This document shows, in pieces, positions 22,261-34,247 of a stretch of DNA of 64,000 nucleotides; within the stretch, counting starts at the first letter, position 1; the number at the start of each line of letters is the position of its first letter. Both the position numbers and the translations under genes were made by a program. The stretch lies in the NCBI GenBank assembly GCA_014871385.1, contig CM026423.1, positions 8,704,803 to 8,768,802 on the forward strand, written 5' to 3'. Source of the DNA: Ceratodon purpureus (Eukaryota; Streptophyta; Bryopsida; Pseudoditrichales; Ditrichaceae). The notes beneath the pieces are model-generated. The model had not been told where the DNA came from. It ran no database searches and saw only the letters and a program-made list of their open reading frames with translations.

Positions 22261-23335
22261 ATTATGTGCATTCTTAAATTCTTGAAGGATTCGGAGTTAC
22301 ACTGCTAAACTTGCTTCCCAATAGTAAAAGACCAAAAGGTAATTGTGTTATGAGTAAATTTAAAAGATCCATGTTACAAAACTCACAATCTTTCCTACAA
22401 TAACAAAGTTGCCAATTAAAGTTGAATATACCAATTCTAAGTAAAAATAGCAATATAAACAACATCTCTGTCCAACACCTGGGCATGTTGATGCCACATA
22501 AGTACATCAAAATAATTGTGAGAGAAGAGTTTACAAGAATCCCAAGCGCAAAGTAAACGTGGCAATAGGACGCAATTTTGGAAGAAGAAAAAAGCAATTC
22601 CTTCAAAGGTTTACATCGTGCTACGTATTAAGCCTACAATCACTCCGTTCGTCACTAAAAACAAACAGAGTCACAATAATAAAATTCCCTTCAAACTAGA
22701 CTAAACACTTAAAATTCAGTCTTGCAAATCCCCACCGGGGTTTTAAAATGGAAAAAGTAACTAGCCACAAGGGCCGGGGAGTCAAAAACCGGCAGTAGCC
22801 AGAAACCAACTGAAAACAATATAACGGATTGAAAGAAACAAGACCAGGCAGGATGCAAATCATCCGGAAGGAAGTCCAGCTTGGGGGGTGGTCTATCAGA
22901 GAACAAATCAAAATATACACAAAGAAGAAATAATTCAAGCTAAACTTCTTAGCAAAACAGAGAAAAAAAGAATCCAAATGGAATAACCATCAAGACTCCA
23001 ATTTCTCCATTTCAAGAAAGTCAAGAGCTGAAACCTAGTAGCTAAGCAGTTACCTGAGTTCCACTGAAATCATTAGTGTAAAGGTCGACTGCTGCTCAAG
23101 ATACAACTGGAACATATCTATATAACTCAAAATCTAGTCTCCAATGGGTTTCGAACCTCTGACCTCCATGCCCGAAGCCTAACGCTCCTATCGCTACAGG
23201 ATATGTCGTGGGACCGATAAACCAGCAAACAATTTTCTGAGAACGTGTCACTCTATTTGGGATCTTGGGGAACGCCTTCGTTCCCAATGTTGGGAGCGTA
23301 GGCGCTTCCTTAAGGTCCCATAAAAAATTTGAAAT
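22261..23335 (-). repeat. Insertion-associated repeat sequence with tRNA-like promoter
   Basis: This segment completes the ~3.2 kb present in arm 1 but absent from arm 2. It is GC-richer than its surroundings. On the minus strand it begins with a tRNA-like head at about 23230-23140 and continues into pyrimidine-rich sequence. The minus frames here (for example 22274-22606 and 22696-22977) show no protein family signature that I recognise. It may be a SINE or a LINE 3' end. Confidence 0.35.
23140..23200 (-). repeat. tRNA-like SINE head (A box and B box)
   Basis: On the minus strand, TAGCGATAGGAGCGTTAGGC (A-box-like) is followed about 14 bases later by GAGGTTCGAAACCC, a good match to the RNA polymerase III B box GGTTCGANNCC. 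Acceptor-stem pairing is not evident, so this is more likely a SINE promoter or tRNA relic than a functional tRNA. Confidence 0.4.
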
Positions 23336-23770
23336 TCATTCAAACTAAAAATGTAATTATAAAATATTTTAAAATCATGTTGTTTCTCTAGATACATTTG
23401 ATATATTAATACATTGAAATTAGACCACTCAACTATTTAACACATTGGAATTAGACCACACATGACTTAACCAAGTGTGAATGAGTGGCATTCAAATTAT
23501 CTACAGTGGATTTAGATAATAATAAACTTAAAAAGTTAAACTACTTTGTTACGGAATTAATGGACTTAAAGATCTATAGATTTGATCTAATTTTGAAATA
23601 AAAAGTAAAAAGAGGAAAGAGAGACTACTTGTTTTTATGGAGAAGAAACTTAGGATAGAAGACTCTTCAATGAGAAGGTAGAAGCTCTCTTTTATTGAGG
23701 TTTATTCTCTATGGTAGAATGGTTTCTGTATCCATAGCTATTGCATTTATGATTTGTTTTGTTTAGGATT

Positions 23771-24413
23771 TGATAGGTGGTCACTTTGTTTTTTTCCTAT
23801 TGATTCTTAAGGTTTTAAGAGGTTTTGTGTAATTTGGATTGGGCTTTCATTATTGATTGCCTATAGAATCGAGTTGTGGAGAAGAATGTATGACGATAGA
23901 AGATATTTGATAAAGAAGATTATAAGAAAGGTAGAGCAGATGAAAAGAAATGTAGATAGAAGATATTTCATAGAAAATATTATAAAAAACGTAGAGCAGA
24001 TAAGAAGAAAGAAAGAGCAATTAGAAAGGAAGGTAGATCATATAGAAAAAAAAGAAGAGCAGATAGAAAGAATTGAAGAGCAGATAGAAAGAGTAGAAGT
24101 GAAAATAGGAAGAATCAAAGAGGAGATCATTATATCTCTTAGTGATGAAGAGAGAAAACTGCTCTTAGAAGAGAAACATCAACTTATGGTTAAAGAATCG
24201 CACCTCTCCGAAGAGAAACATCAACTTTGGGTTGAGGAACAACAACTTCGGGGTGAGGAATTGCAACTTTGGGATGAGAAACAAAAACTTTGGGATGAAG
24301 AACATCAACTTTGGGATGAGAAACGACAACTTTGGGATGAGGAACTACAACTCTAGGATGAGTTTTTGCAACTCCGGCGCAAGGCATTGCAAATTGGTTT
24401 TAGGCTTGTTTAG
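23771..24413 (+). pseudogene. Broken copy of heptad-repeat coiled-coil gene
   Basis: Homologous to the frame at 36715-37401 on the minus strand. Relative to that copy it has a 2-base difference near 23830 that breaks the N-terminal hydrophobic segment, and a TAG near 24353 that cuts off the C-terminal DEFLQLRRKALQI. The surviving 167-residue frame (23853-24356) is nearly all heptads: first EQIERxE units, then QLWDEEL units encoded by 21-bp tandem repeats. No ATG starts the frame. This is the more decayed of the two copies. Confidence 0.6.
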
Positions 24414-24938
24414 CATCCTAATTTGGCTTGATATCTAGAAACATGATAGCTGTAGATCATGATCCATGATGTACAATGTGTGACTGTGCATTCGCTACGA
24501 AGCAATAAAGACCGATCATCACATTCTTTCAATCAACACTTGAATCGATCTTCGGAGGCGGCATGTTCGTTCTGCCAGCAATCTAGCTACAACATAAAAG
24601 CTGTGATTTTTTCTACAGTATTAATTCTTGGCATATTGCTTGCTTAATTGTTGCCTTGGGGTGGCTCTTGACTTCAGTTTGTGACGAGCTTAGAGTTGGG
24701 AAGAGGTTCCAAGAGTCGACTACTATGGTGCCGCATTCGGCAATACTGGTCGCAGGGACGGAAGCTGGATGGAGCGACATTGCAGATGAACGTCGTCTTA
24801 TTGACGACGCAGATGAGACGCTGTTTGATATTAACTGGGTCGACGATTTGGGAGAGTCGCCCTGATTAGGATTCAAGCGTTGGAGGATTCAAGCGTTAGT
24901 GCAAGAGACGAAAAATGCTACGTACTGGAGGTGGGGTA

Positions 24939-25254
24939 ATGGATGGCGAAGCTGTCGTGAAGGAGAAAAAGAAGAAGTAGCCACGAGAATTGAAAGACCT
25001 GCTTGTGTCCCTGGAGGTGCCTGAAGCACTTGCGGACGAATTGGCTCCTTTTGAGGATGCCAAGCCTCCTGTGGAGAAAGGGAAGAGATCAGTCCTGAGA
25101 AACCAAGTCGAAGAAGTCGAAGAAGCCTCATCGGAAGAAGAAAATTGACGAGATCACGGAAGAGCTAGAGGGGATTGTTGTGGAAGAGAATGGAGCTGTT
25201 GATGATTTTAGGCCAAGCGATGAAGTTGATGAGAATCCTCCTGCATGTCATTGA
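24939..25254 (+). pseudogene. Degenerate coding fragment, acidic/lysine-rich
   Basis: From an ATG at 24939, MDGEAVVKEKKKK ends at an in-frame TAG (24978-24980). The frame then continues as PRELKDLLVSLEVPEALADE and on to VEKGKRSVLR. A shift of frame near 25100 is needed to join KKKIDEITEELEGIVVEENG to its stop at 25252-25254. Composition is GC-richer and protein-like compared with the flanks. I do not recognise the family. It lies just past the end of inverted-repeat arm 1 and has no counterpart beyond arm 2, so it may be a captured or decayed gene piece. Confidence 0.4.
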
Positions 25255-26113
25255 TCGTCACTTCTGTTGTTTGAAGAGGAGTTGATGAACGACCGGCTGA
25301 TTCTCAATGGGTTGCTCAGTGGTCGAGCATAAGATGTTCGGTATTTCTAGCTATAGCGTGGCTTCTGAGTTCGTTGCAAGGTGAGCTGGACTACGCATCC
25401 ACAGGGAAGACCGTTCCAGGTGAAACAAATGAAGTTACGCATTTATGGTGTTTACCTGTGTCTACTTTCGCTAAAACACAGTGAGATTTATCATTGATTT
25501 TTTGTAACCTTCTCTTTGTACCAATAATTTCTTCTAGTTCTCTGAAGCTTGTACTCATTTGGGTATAATTTCTCATGGTACGGGACTAGTTAATCTGGAG
25601 TCTCTCATCAGAGTTCCCTCCCTGCGAGCTCTAGCACAAGGAGCACAAACAAGGTTCACAGGCTTTCCACTATCCATACACGCATACGAGCACAGAAGCT
25701 CCTGATATATCCCAAATATACTAGGTGAATAATCACACCAGAGACACAAGAGAGCAGTAGAACTGTAGTAACTTGGCTGTCTTTGATAGCATTCATGAAA
25801 ATATAATTTACAGTCCGCTTCGTCTTCCGTGATATCATAATCCTGTTCAACTCCATCGGTGCTCAGGCTCAACACGTTGGTGGTCTTCGAATATTTCAAA
25901 CCCATGATGCCTTACTCGTCTACATAATATCCTCGAAGCTCATGTTAGCAACCTCTTACATAAATAAATCTAAGTCAAGATATAAATTATTTCCCTTGCA
26001 TGGGAACAGTATATCTCCCGTGTGCTCCCGCCTGGCATATCATATTTGATGGTGGACGACAATAGCAATCTTCTTCTTCCAATGAACCTTGCAGATTCAT
26101 GAGCAACTCTATC
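25255..26113. other. 3' flank of DAR GTPase with an uncertain Cys-rich frame
   Basis: Most of this is likely 3' UTR or spacer of the DAR GTPase (minus). The only notable frame is 25573-25905 minus, listed separately. No RNA gene or repeat is seen. Confidence 0.4.
25573..25905 (-). CDS. Possible small Cys-rich protein, unproven
   Basis: An ATG-initiated 110-residue frame, starting MGLKYSKTTNVLSLSTDGV, has eight cysteines between residues 32 and 91, including CLWC and a VCAPCARARR segment. No signal peptide is visible, and no family is recognised. It lies on the DAR GTPase strand, ~210 bases beyond that gene's stop, so it could simply be 3' UTR. Reported because the cysteine pairs are spaced regularly. 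Confidence 0.25.
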   Translation of the reverse strand: MGLKYSKTTNVLSLSTDGVEQDYDITEDEADCKLYFHECYQRQPSYYSSTALLCLWCDYSPSIFGIYQELLCSYACMDSGKPVNLVCAPCARARREGTLMRDSRLTSPVP

Positions 26114-27868
26114 TTATCTAATCTCAAACTCATCCTCGTCATCATACTCTTCTTCTCCTTCTTCTCTACGTACAGGCGGCCTTTCCAACGCAATCCATCC
26201 AAACTCCCCCTTCCTGTAATCCCGCAACACCCTCTGCGCAGCCTGGTTCACATCCCCTTGAAACAAAGCTTGTGAGATTTCCTCCAGTAAAAACTCCCCC
26301 GACATTTCTGCAACATTCTCCATTTTGTACCTCTTTTCCAGAACCTTGGGACCTGCAGTTGGAATTCGTTTGATCATCTCCACCAGCACAGCCGCCACTC
26401 CAGCCACAGCGTAGGAGTTTTCTCCAATGTCGTTGCAGATGGCTAACCTGGTTGCCCCTGCCTGGTCTTGTATCCTCATGGGGAGCACACCGGGGGCATC
26501 AAGGAGGTCCAATCCGTCCACCACTCGAGCCCATTGTAGGTGCTTGGTGACTCCAGGCCGCGGTGCTGTGCCACACATCTTTCGTTTCAGGAGTCGGTTT
26601 ATGAGAGAGGACTTGCCTACGTTTGGATAGCCCACGACGGCAGCCCTGACGTTTCGGGGAAGCAGCCCTTTCGCGCTTCGTCTCTCGTTAATTTCTGCAT
26701 GACGCAATAGCAAGTACATGAATGCAGAGTTCACAACAAAACGAAAAAAGTATCAAACCCAAACCTTGACAACGCTGGATATATCAGCCACATCAACATA
26801 TAATTCCATGAGCCGTTCTCAGCACACGCACATGAACCAGTGATTCAAACAAGAAAAAAATATTTCATAATTCGAACATTCTATCTCCCATAATTTGTGA
26901 CTCGAGTTCAGGAACTCCAACCAATTGATGAAGTTTCGAGCATTAACTGCAAAAACTTCCTGACCTGACAAAAGACTTTCACTTCAACATTGAAACTTCA
27001 ACCAAGTCTCTCCAACCAATCAAAAATTCTCTTAACACAGTGGTATTATCTGATTCATCCCACCAATTCAGGACAGGCACGCTTTGACTCTCCCTAATGT
27101 CAAATCAATCCCCATAAGCAAACCCGAGTACCCAACAACATGGTCACCACGCTGCAAATTTCCTCAGATAGCTCCATTCACTTTCTAAAAGTCTCTTGCT
27201 GAGTGAAAATCCAAATTCTAAATATGCACCAACACCAGCTGCTATCCATGAAGCGAAACAAAGATACAAAAAAACAAAAATCGGAACAAATGGCAGGCTC
27301 CAGAGTGAGCGACAGAAAACACACCATCAGCTGCAGACTTTGCCATCCTCGCCAGTTTCATGGTCCCGGTACCGCGCTGGCCATTAGAAAAAAGCACACT
27401 GATTCCTTGCTTTGCAAAGTACTCCCCCCAAGCTTGCTTATCCGCCCCAGAGACCATATCCTCCCTGTTCAACACCAGAATCTTCTTCTTGTTCCCCATC
27501 CACTCATCAATCTCAGGGTGCGCTGTCGACATCGGAATACGCGCATCTCGAACCTCAATCACCACATCCATCAGCTTCAGCTGCTCTTTCAACGACCTCT
27601 CCGCCTTCGCAATGTGACCTGGGTACCACTGCACCAGCCTCGCAGACCGCGTTAGATAATCCACATCCGAATCCAGCGCCTCCCATTGCTCGTCCTTGGT
27701 GTTCACCACACCTCCCCTCGCTTCCACCACCTGAACCTTCACCGACCTCGACGAATTCCGTGACAAGCATGCCAGTCTTATGGGATTCTCTGTAAAGCTA
27801 CCCGCACTTTGTAATGCCTGTTTGCACGCTACCCCTGGCCACTTCCCCGTGACCATAGTAACCGCCAT
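26114..27868 (-). CDS. DAR GTPase 3-like, chloroplast RbgA/YlqF-type ribosome-assembly GTPase
   Basis: Two exons (27868-27325 and 26694-26114) encode 374 residues, the usual length for this family. The GTPase motifs are circularly permuted. The family-defining DAR motif sits in [10 protein letters not shown] (103-112), then G4 NRED (134-137), G5 near SNG (161), G1 GYPNVGKSS (203-211), G2 RPGVT (about 227-231) and G3 DAPG (247-250). Residues 1-45 are basic and Ser/Ala-rich, as for a transit peptide. The bacterial homologue drives late assembly of the large ribosomal subunit; the plant plastid protein is presumed to do the same for the chloroplast 50S subunit. The acidic tail [16 protein letters not shown] is notable. 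I start at the ATG at 27868 because upstream in-frame codons lack an ATG. It is divergent from APC10. Confidence 0.92.
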
Positions 27869-28593
27869 CTTATCCCCCAAACGCAACCAAACCCTAAACC
27901 TCAAAACCTCAAAAACCTCAAAACCCAAAGCCAAACACACGTTGTAATTCCTCCTCTCCAAACACACCTGTACGCAACAAACCACAACACGCACACAAGT
28001 AATCAGCCATCAGCACCATCATTCCCTCAAAACTCCACCGCTAGCTCAAAACTTAACCTTCTTCCAACACAGATAACCTCCCAGCATAACCTCTCAACAA
28101 AATTCTCCACACAAATCATACACTACCTGCTGAAGAATCATGAATTAACCACCCTATCCACAGAATCAGGTGGAAATTAGCAGAAGCAGAGAATGCTCAC
28201 CTTGAATGAACGCCTTGAAAACCTTGGAAATCACCTGGAAGGCTCTAGGACATGAAAAATTTGATGGTCTCAATCCCGCATGCCTGAAATTCCCACAGCT
28301 TGAGGCAATGTAGTTCTAACTTCTTATCATGCTCTGAGCTGCTCTCATGTGGGATTGGATTGATGGGAAGATTTGGGGGAGACGAGGCAACATATCCGCT
28401 TGATATCCATGGGTTGGGGTCCGAGTATCGGCAACAGGTTTCTTCGGAGGATGTGGGTTTGGTGTCCATTTGGTTAGTTTGGAGAGGTTTTTCAAGAGTT
28501 TGGGGAAGTTGGGTTCGTTGGAAAGTGTTGGAAGAGTGTTGGAAGAGTGCTGGAAGGGTGGTGGAAGGTGTTTTTTGAAGGGGAGAGGAGAAG
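27869..28593. promoter_or_regulatory. Shared divergent promoter, DAR GTPase and APC10
   Basis: The 725-bp gap separates the two start codons of head-to-head genes. No clear TATA box is seen in either direction, typical of broad, bidirectional housekeeping promoters. The long frame on the minus strand at 28245-28745 overlaps APC10 exon 1 and looks spurious. Confidence 0.45.
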
Positions 28594-30458
28594 ATGCCGG
28601 ACGAGAGTGCGATGGTGGAAGGGGACGCGACTGAGAAGGAGGAGGAAGGGGAGAAGCGGGAGATTGGGAAGCTGGCTGTGTGGACTGTGAGCTCCAACAA
28701 ACCGGGCAATGGCGTGGAGATGCTGCGTGACAACAATCTCAACACCTACTGGCAGTATGTCCTCTTTGCAATGCCTTGGCTGAACCTCTTTTAGATGTGA
28801 GTCTGTCGCATGGGCTTTGATCGGTAACTAATTTAAGTCTCCTGTGGTCTTGTTTCCGGCTTTGAAACTGTTTCTGTGACATGTTAGCGAGCAATCTGGC
28901 ATTGCATGAAGCTTGTGAAGGCTGTGAGCGATTTATGATTGGCTTTTCTTTTTCCTGTTGATTGGTACTCTGAAATGGGATTTAAGTTGGAGTGTTTCTT
29001 CTATTTTCGTGGTTGAGACATGGAAGGAGATACATGTTTGGCGAATGGCATCAAGTATCGCCTTGTTGATGATTAGTAACGGCAGCTTGTTTAGGTCTCC
29101 TGATGTATTTTGCGGTCGATGCAGATCTGATGGTGCGCAACCGCACCTGGTCAATATACAGTTTCAGAAGAAAGTTCGGCTTCAGGTAGAGCTAGACTTT
29201 GCCGATCGTTCAGCAATGCAGGGAACTGGTTGGGTTTTTGTGGAATAGGGCAGTTTTATGGTCCTGCATTGTGTTTGTTGGTGACCTACATGATAACATC
29301 CTTCGTTACAGCCTTAAACCCTAAACCCTGCTTTTGGAATTTTTTATTTGAAATGTTTTGAGATTTTGTTGTGTTTGATAGAGTTTGTTTATGATATTGA
29401 AGTAACTGATTGTTGGTTTTGCTATGGGTTTGCAGCAAGTTGCGGTTTATGTGGATTTCAAGGTCGATGAAAGTTACACTCCAAATAAAATATCGATCCG
29501 CGCTGGCAACTCCTTCCATGATCTCCGAGTAAATTACTCTTCTTACTTTGTGCTCAATTTTAGTGCATGACTCTAGGATTTTAATTTATTGCCAAGTATG
29601 AGCGTGCTGTTCATAGAATGTTTCTAGAATAGTTAGGAGCTTGTACATTTGAACTCGCCCTCTATCCCAGACTTGAATTACGATATGTTGAGGGTACCCT
29701 ACGACATGTACTTGTGTTGTCAAAAAGAACTTCTGTAATAGTCATTGGCCCACTAATGACATCGGCATATGATCTTGACTGAGACTTTAGCACGATTATT
29801 GAATAAGGTCAGAAAGCTTACTTGCTGATATGCTTTCTGGTTGCATTGCAGGAAATAAAGGTCGTAGATCTGGCAGAGCCTAATGGCTGGGTTTACATCT
29901 CTTTGTGCCCGAATGATTCAAAGTACGTTCACCTGGTTTTCGTGCAATATTCTTTTAGTAGAATGCTGATGTGCTTTAGTCAATTGGACTCTTTAACAGT
30001 TCATTCACAACATTCACGTGTGTGCGCAGAGACTTTTTGCGAGCTTTTTTCATGCAACTGGCAGTGCTATCAAATCATCAGAATGGTAGAGATACCCATA
30101 TTCGACAAATCAAGATTTATGGTCCTCGCCAGTAAGTCCTTCCTTACCGCCTTGTTGCTTTCGTATATTGTGTGTAGTCACACAGTACATCATGGCGCTG
30201 GTTCTAAGTTTTATACTCTCTTGGTAGCCATCACATATGCTTGATCTTTTAACCTGACTTGGAATAATCTGGAACCGTACATTAACTTAATAAATATTGT
30301 TTCACATGATTTCTCACATTGCTGTAGTAGCTGAACCCATGTGTACCTGGTTACAAGCTCTTAGAACACCGGTTTTGTATGTGTGCAGGGCGGCAGTGAT
30401 TGGACATCCCTTCGAATTTACCACAATTGAGTTCAGTTCACGGTCCACTATCCGCTAG
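28594..30458 (+). CDS. APC10: Anaphase-promoting complex subunit 10 (DOC1)
   Basis: Six exons (28594-28754, 29125-29185, 29436-29528, 29852-29922, 30033-30131, 30389-30458) encode 184 residues, matching the ~185-residue family. APC10 is the processivity and co-receptor subunit of the APC/C ubiquitin ligase, binding D-box degrons with the co-activator. The DOC domain is nearly the whole protein: [57 protein letters not shown] and [18 protein letters not shown]. The protein ends in STIR, giving the Ile-Arg tail that docks on the TPR subunit APC3. Exon 5 must start at 30033 rather than 30031 to keep the conserved frame. Confidence 0.95.
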
Positions 30459-31384
30459 CATAGCAGGTGAACTGTCCACGGTGACAACAAATTGTAGCCA
30501 CTTAGAAATGCTTGTAAATTTTTGATATGTAACATAAAATCTTCCGCTAATCTTAAACTTCTTAGCGCACTTGTTCTTGTGCTGATTGCCTTGATGCTTT
30601 CCCTTAGTTGCGATTAAAAACAATCTCAACCATCCTTTAAATGGCTCTGACTCCCCATCTTCACATTTAAAAGGATATTATTATTTCCTCATCTTTATCT
30701 GCATGAAATATGTGCCCAGTGCAATCAGAAGTCACTCTTTCATCCTGTTTATATCATGTCCTTTTAACGGTGTTGATTGGTAACTGAATAATGTATGCAC
30801 TCATGCTTAAGGAACTCGTTAGTTGGTGTGCAGACAAACACTACTATCTAGGTGTGTGTTTGTCAATGCACATGCAGTTGAATATTCGCTGTGATGTGTA
30901 GCCTAGTATGGCACAAACAAGGGAGATCCACTCAAAGTTTCACTCGAGATCTCTGTTGCAGGTGACCAGCTCTGGGACGAGAGCAGCTGTGGAAGGTTTT
31001 GCGTATCCCAAAGAGCCCCACCCAAATTCTAATTCTAAAACCTACACTTCTTGAAAAAAATAGTCTCAATATGTTTGTTAACCATATCAATTAGGTCAGC
31101 TCCGACCTCCATCTTGGCAACGTTTTAAACTACAGGTGTGTCAATTTGAAACCTGTACAATTAAATCGAACTTTACAATTTGTCGAAGTACAAAACTTTG
31201 ATGAGTGAAGCCACACACCTGGCGTGACAACAAATCTAGAAAGTACAATTTAGCGAAGATGGTGCCAATCGCTCCACTTCGAATGTTGGCGGTTGTCATG
31301 AGCTGCGTACATTCTCATAAGTTCTACCGATTGACGTCTGCTATCACACAGTTGCAAGTGCCGAGAGTCATCCATACACCTCGG
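30459..31384. other. Convergent 3' flanks of APC10 and receptor kinase
   Basis: The two genes point toward each other, so this contains their 3' UTRs. No additional gene or repeat is recognised. Confidence 0.6.
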
Positions 31385-34247
31385 TCACGGGGAGGAAACT
31401 GGCGGCGGAGGACGCCGAGGAGAGGGATATCGACCCTTGCTGGTGGAACCGGCCGCTTCGAGAACGTCGAGGTGTGTCCACTGGGTCGTGTCAGGGAGAG
31501 CTGGGATGGCAGCGGCGTCGCCAGTGACGAGGATTCGGTGCACAAGACGCATGGAAGGCCTGGCGCTAGGATGTGGGAGGCAGCAGAGGAGCCCAAGCTT
31601 GAGAACGAGCGTCTGCTGTTCTTCCTCACGGGCTTTGATCTCGTCTTCTGAGGAATCCGCTTCAGCTGCGTCAGGTTTAGATTGTTTTGGATTCTTGCTA
31701 AACGGATTGGAATTACTGTCTCTCCTCGTGATCTTTAGACGTGGGTCGACGGTGGTCAAGAGATTGCCGTCCTTGTAAGCGCGCCTCACTCGGTGCAAGA
31801 GCACGACGACCCCGGGCTCGTCGAGGCTGTCATAGGCATCGGAGGAATCCAGGGGCTTCTTCCCGCACACGACTTCCAGCATCAGCACGCCGAAGCTGTA
31901 GACGTCGGTTTCTTTCGTGGCTTTCCCCGTGTATGGAATCTCAGGCGCCATGTATCCCAGAGTGCCGGCCATGAGCGTCGTCTTCTCCATCTTCTGGTGG
32001 TCGATGAGGCGCGCCAGGCCGAAATCGCCCAGATGCGCATTGAACTCGGCGTCCAGTAGCACGTTTGCGGATTTGATGTCCCGGTGCAACACGCACTGCT
32101 GCCAATCCTCGTGGAGATACTCCAGTGCCGCGGCTATTTGGCTCAGAATCGAGTAGCGTAAACTCCACGAGAGCTCTTTCGCTGTGGATCTCTGATGCCG
32201 TCTGCTCGATGCGTCGCTACGGTGATCGTAGAGCCACTGGTCGAGGCTGCCGTTAGACATGTACTCGTACACGAGCAACAACTTCCCGTCTTCAATGCAC
32301 CACCCCTTCAACTGCACGAGGTTCCGGTGCCGAATCTGGCTAATGCTACACGCCTCCGCGAGGAACCCCTCCTCTGACCCTCGGGCCTCATGCCGGATAC
32401 GCTTCACTGCAACAATGGCGCCCGTGGGCTTCAATGCTCCTTTGTACACCGACCCCATACCACCACTTCCTATCAGCTCGCTCTGGCAGAAGCTGTTCGT
32501 TGCCGCGCTCAATTCCCGAAATGTGAACTTCCGAGGATACATTCCGAGAAGATCTAGTTCGACAAGCTTCGGGTGCAATTTCATTTGGCTTTGGATCCAA
32601 CACTTCCATGCAAGGAGCACCATACCCAAACATACTAATGCCGCACCAACTCCCACGCTAGTAACCGTAATTATGTCAACCATGTGTCGATGATGTGCAC
32701 CTGGTGAGTACAGCGGCGAATTTAACACCTTCAGGTACGAGGAGTGGTTGCCGATGTCTTGCGGGAAACCGCCATTGAACAAGGGATCCGACTTGATATA
32801 ACACTGCCCAGTTCGTCTCCAGAAAACCACCCCTGCACATCGACAATCATTTAAACACAAATGCTTGCAGTCTGTCTCGTTCATAATCTCTGCCGGATAC
32901 AATCGACTAGCAAACGGGAAATCCATCTCGCCCGCTTTAATCAGCTTCGTCGTGTTCGCCACGCATACACCGGGAGGAATTGCATATCTACGCTTACACC
33001 CCTTGAACTGATCATACGGGTCGATGAGCTCAAAACCTTCGGGACATGAGCATGTCGCAAAGTAGGCCGGCGATGATGGATCCAGAGTGCAAAGGCCGTA
33101 TGGGCCACACTCGGCAAACACGGCGCACAGTCCATTGGCTCCAGGCGGCGCCCAGATGCCCTCCACCTGCCATGCGTTGGTGTTCGTGGTCCAACTATAC
33201 AACCTGAGAAGACCATCTCGGTCGAGCGTCACGCGCCGGAGAGGGCCCTGGGTACTGGAAGCGCTGCTCATCAGCAAGGTGGAGAAGGACTCGTTCCCGG
33301 CGTAGAAACTGCCATTGGCGCGGTCAAGATAGATGTAGTCCGAGAAGGGGAAGCTGATCAAGTACGGGTAGATCGTGTTGTTGCTGTTACCAATTGTGAG
33401 GTTCGTGGTGGACCACGAGGATTGGTTCCACCCATCGATGCTCTTGCCGTTCCAATAAAGAGTTAGCGACATAGTGTTGTTGATTGGCATCAAGGCACAG
33501 AAGTAGGACCCCTTTGCCCAATCGTCCACTCCTCGCCATGACACGAGCGGCCGGCTGTTGGTCGCGCGCAGCACCTGCCCCGGAAGGAGTGTGTCGGTTG
33601 GCGTGTCGAAGCTTTGCCAAATGACGGTCGAAGTTGCGCTTCGGAGGACAAGGTTACCATCGTCCTGCAATTCTAATATTGTACCAGGCTGCATCGACCA
33701 ACATGAAGTCGATCGATTAATCAATATTGCACCCGTTTGAAGAAAAAACTCTCTATACACATGAACATCATCACTTCAGTTGGGTTCGGTGGCTTACGTG
33801 ATTGTTTGATGAACTCCAGACAAGCTGATCACGAGTGCCTTGCACGGCGTCGGTAAGCTGGAGAACGCCGCTTGGCAAGAGCTGCAGAGAGGCCGCGTCA
33901 CTGAGATTCACATCCGGTTGCGGCATCCACACCACTGTCTGAATACCTGCTGGGAGCTGAATATTGTACCATATCCCCAATCCAAACCGGGTCGCACTGC
34001 TTGACGATGTGAAGAAACCTAGTGCGAAGATACCGTTGGACGAAACCAGGCTAGGAGAGTTGGTCTTAAGAATGGCGCTGCTTGAGAGCGTCAGCTGGCT
34101 GATCGTCCCCTGCACGGGCATGACCAACGTCCCACGCACGGGCTGGATCACCGTTGCGAAGAGGAACGCGAAGAGTGTGAGACGGAGTATCAGCCAGGTG
34201 AGAAAATTGACATCATGATGCAGCCTCCCTTCAAGCTTGGACATCAT
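31385..34247 (-). CDS. G-type lectin S-receptor-like Ser/Thr kinase
   Basis: Two exons (34247-33798 and 33688-31385) encode 917 residues. A hydrophobic stretch at about 15-36 is a signal peptide or anchor. The mannose-binding (bulb) lectin domain is at about 55-230, with FALGFF, GIWYN, LQDDGNLVLR and WQSFDTPTDTLLPGQ. The S-locus/EGF-like region is at 338-381 and a cysteine-rich PAN/apple domain at about 392-471. One transmembrane helix is at about 487-513. The kinase domain has the Gly loop GSGGMGSV (556-563), catalytic Lys579 (AVK), HRD (685-687), DFG (705-707) and YMAPE, so it is an active RD-type kinase. Plants use such receptors at the plasma membrane to sense microbes, self-recognition cues or stress; the ligand here is unknown. 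The single intron falls inside the lectin domain, an uncommon site. The start is the first ATG of an MM pair. A later Met at position 2 is equally possible. Confidence 0.92.

Larger units (their letters stand above)
18365..24893 (+). repeat. Inverted-repeat arm 1 (paralogous to 36179-38800, minus)
   Basis: Three blocks, 18365-19085, 19879-20154 and 23336-24893, match 38800-36179 on the opposite strand in the same order. Landmarks in both arms include GATATGAAGCTGACTTTGATT, the KFNAIRIKLISKSIVKYIHS frame, AAATTGCATRTGAATT, the heptad-repeat frame and TGGTGCCGCATTCGGCAATA. Arm 1 carries two insertions that arm 2 lacks: the TTAA element at 19086-19878 and about 3.2 kb at 20155-23335. The conserved ~2.6 kb core may itself be a dispersed element rather than a segmental duplication. 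Confidence 0.75.

Noticed and set aside
28245..28745. A 166-codon minus-strand frame between DAR GTPase and APC10
   Set aside because: It is antisense to APC10 exon 1 and the promoter, with Ser/Pro-rich low-complexity translation and no family signature.
31205..33305. Plus-strand frames of 60-148 codons
   Set aside because: They are antisense shadows of the GC-rich receptor-kinase exon.
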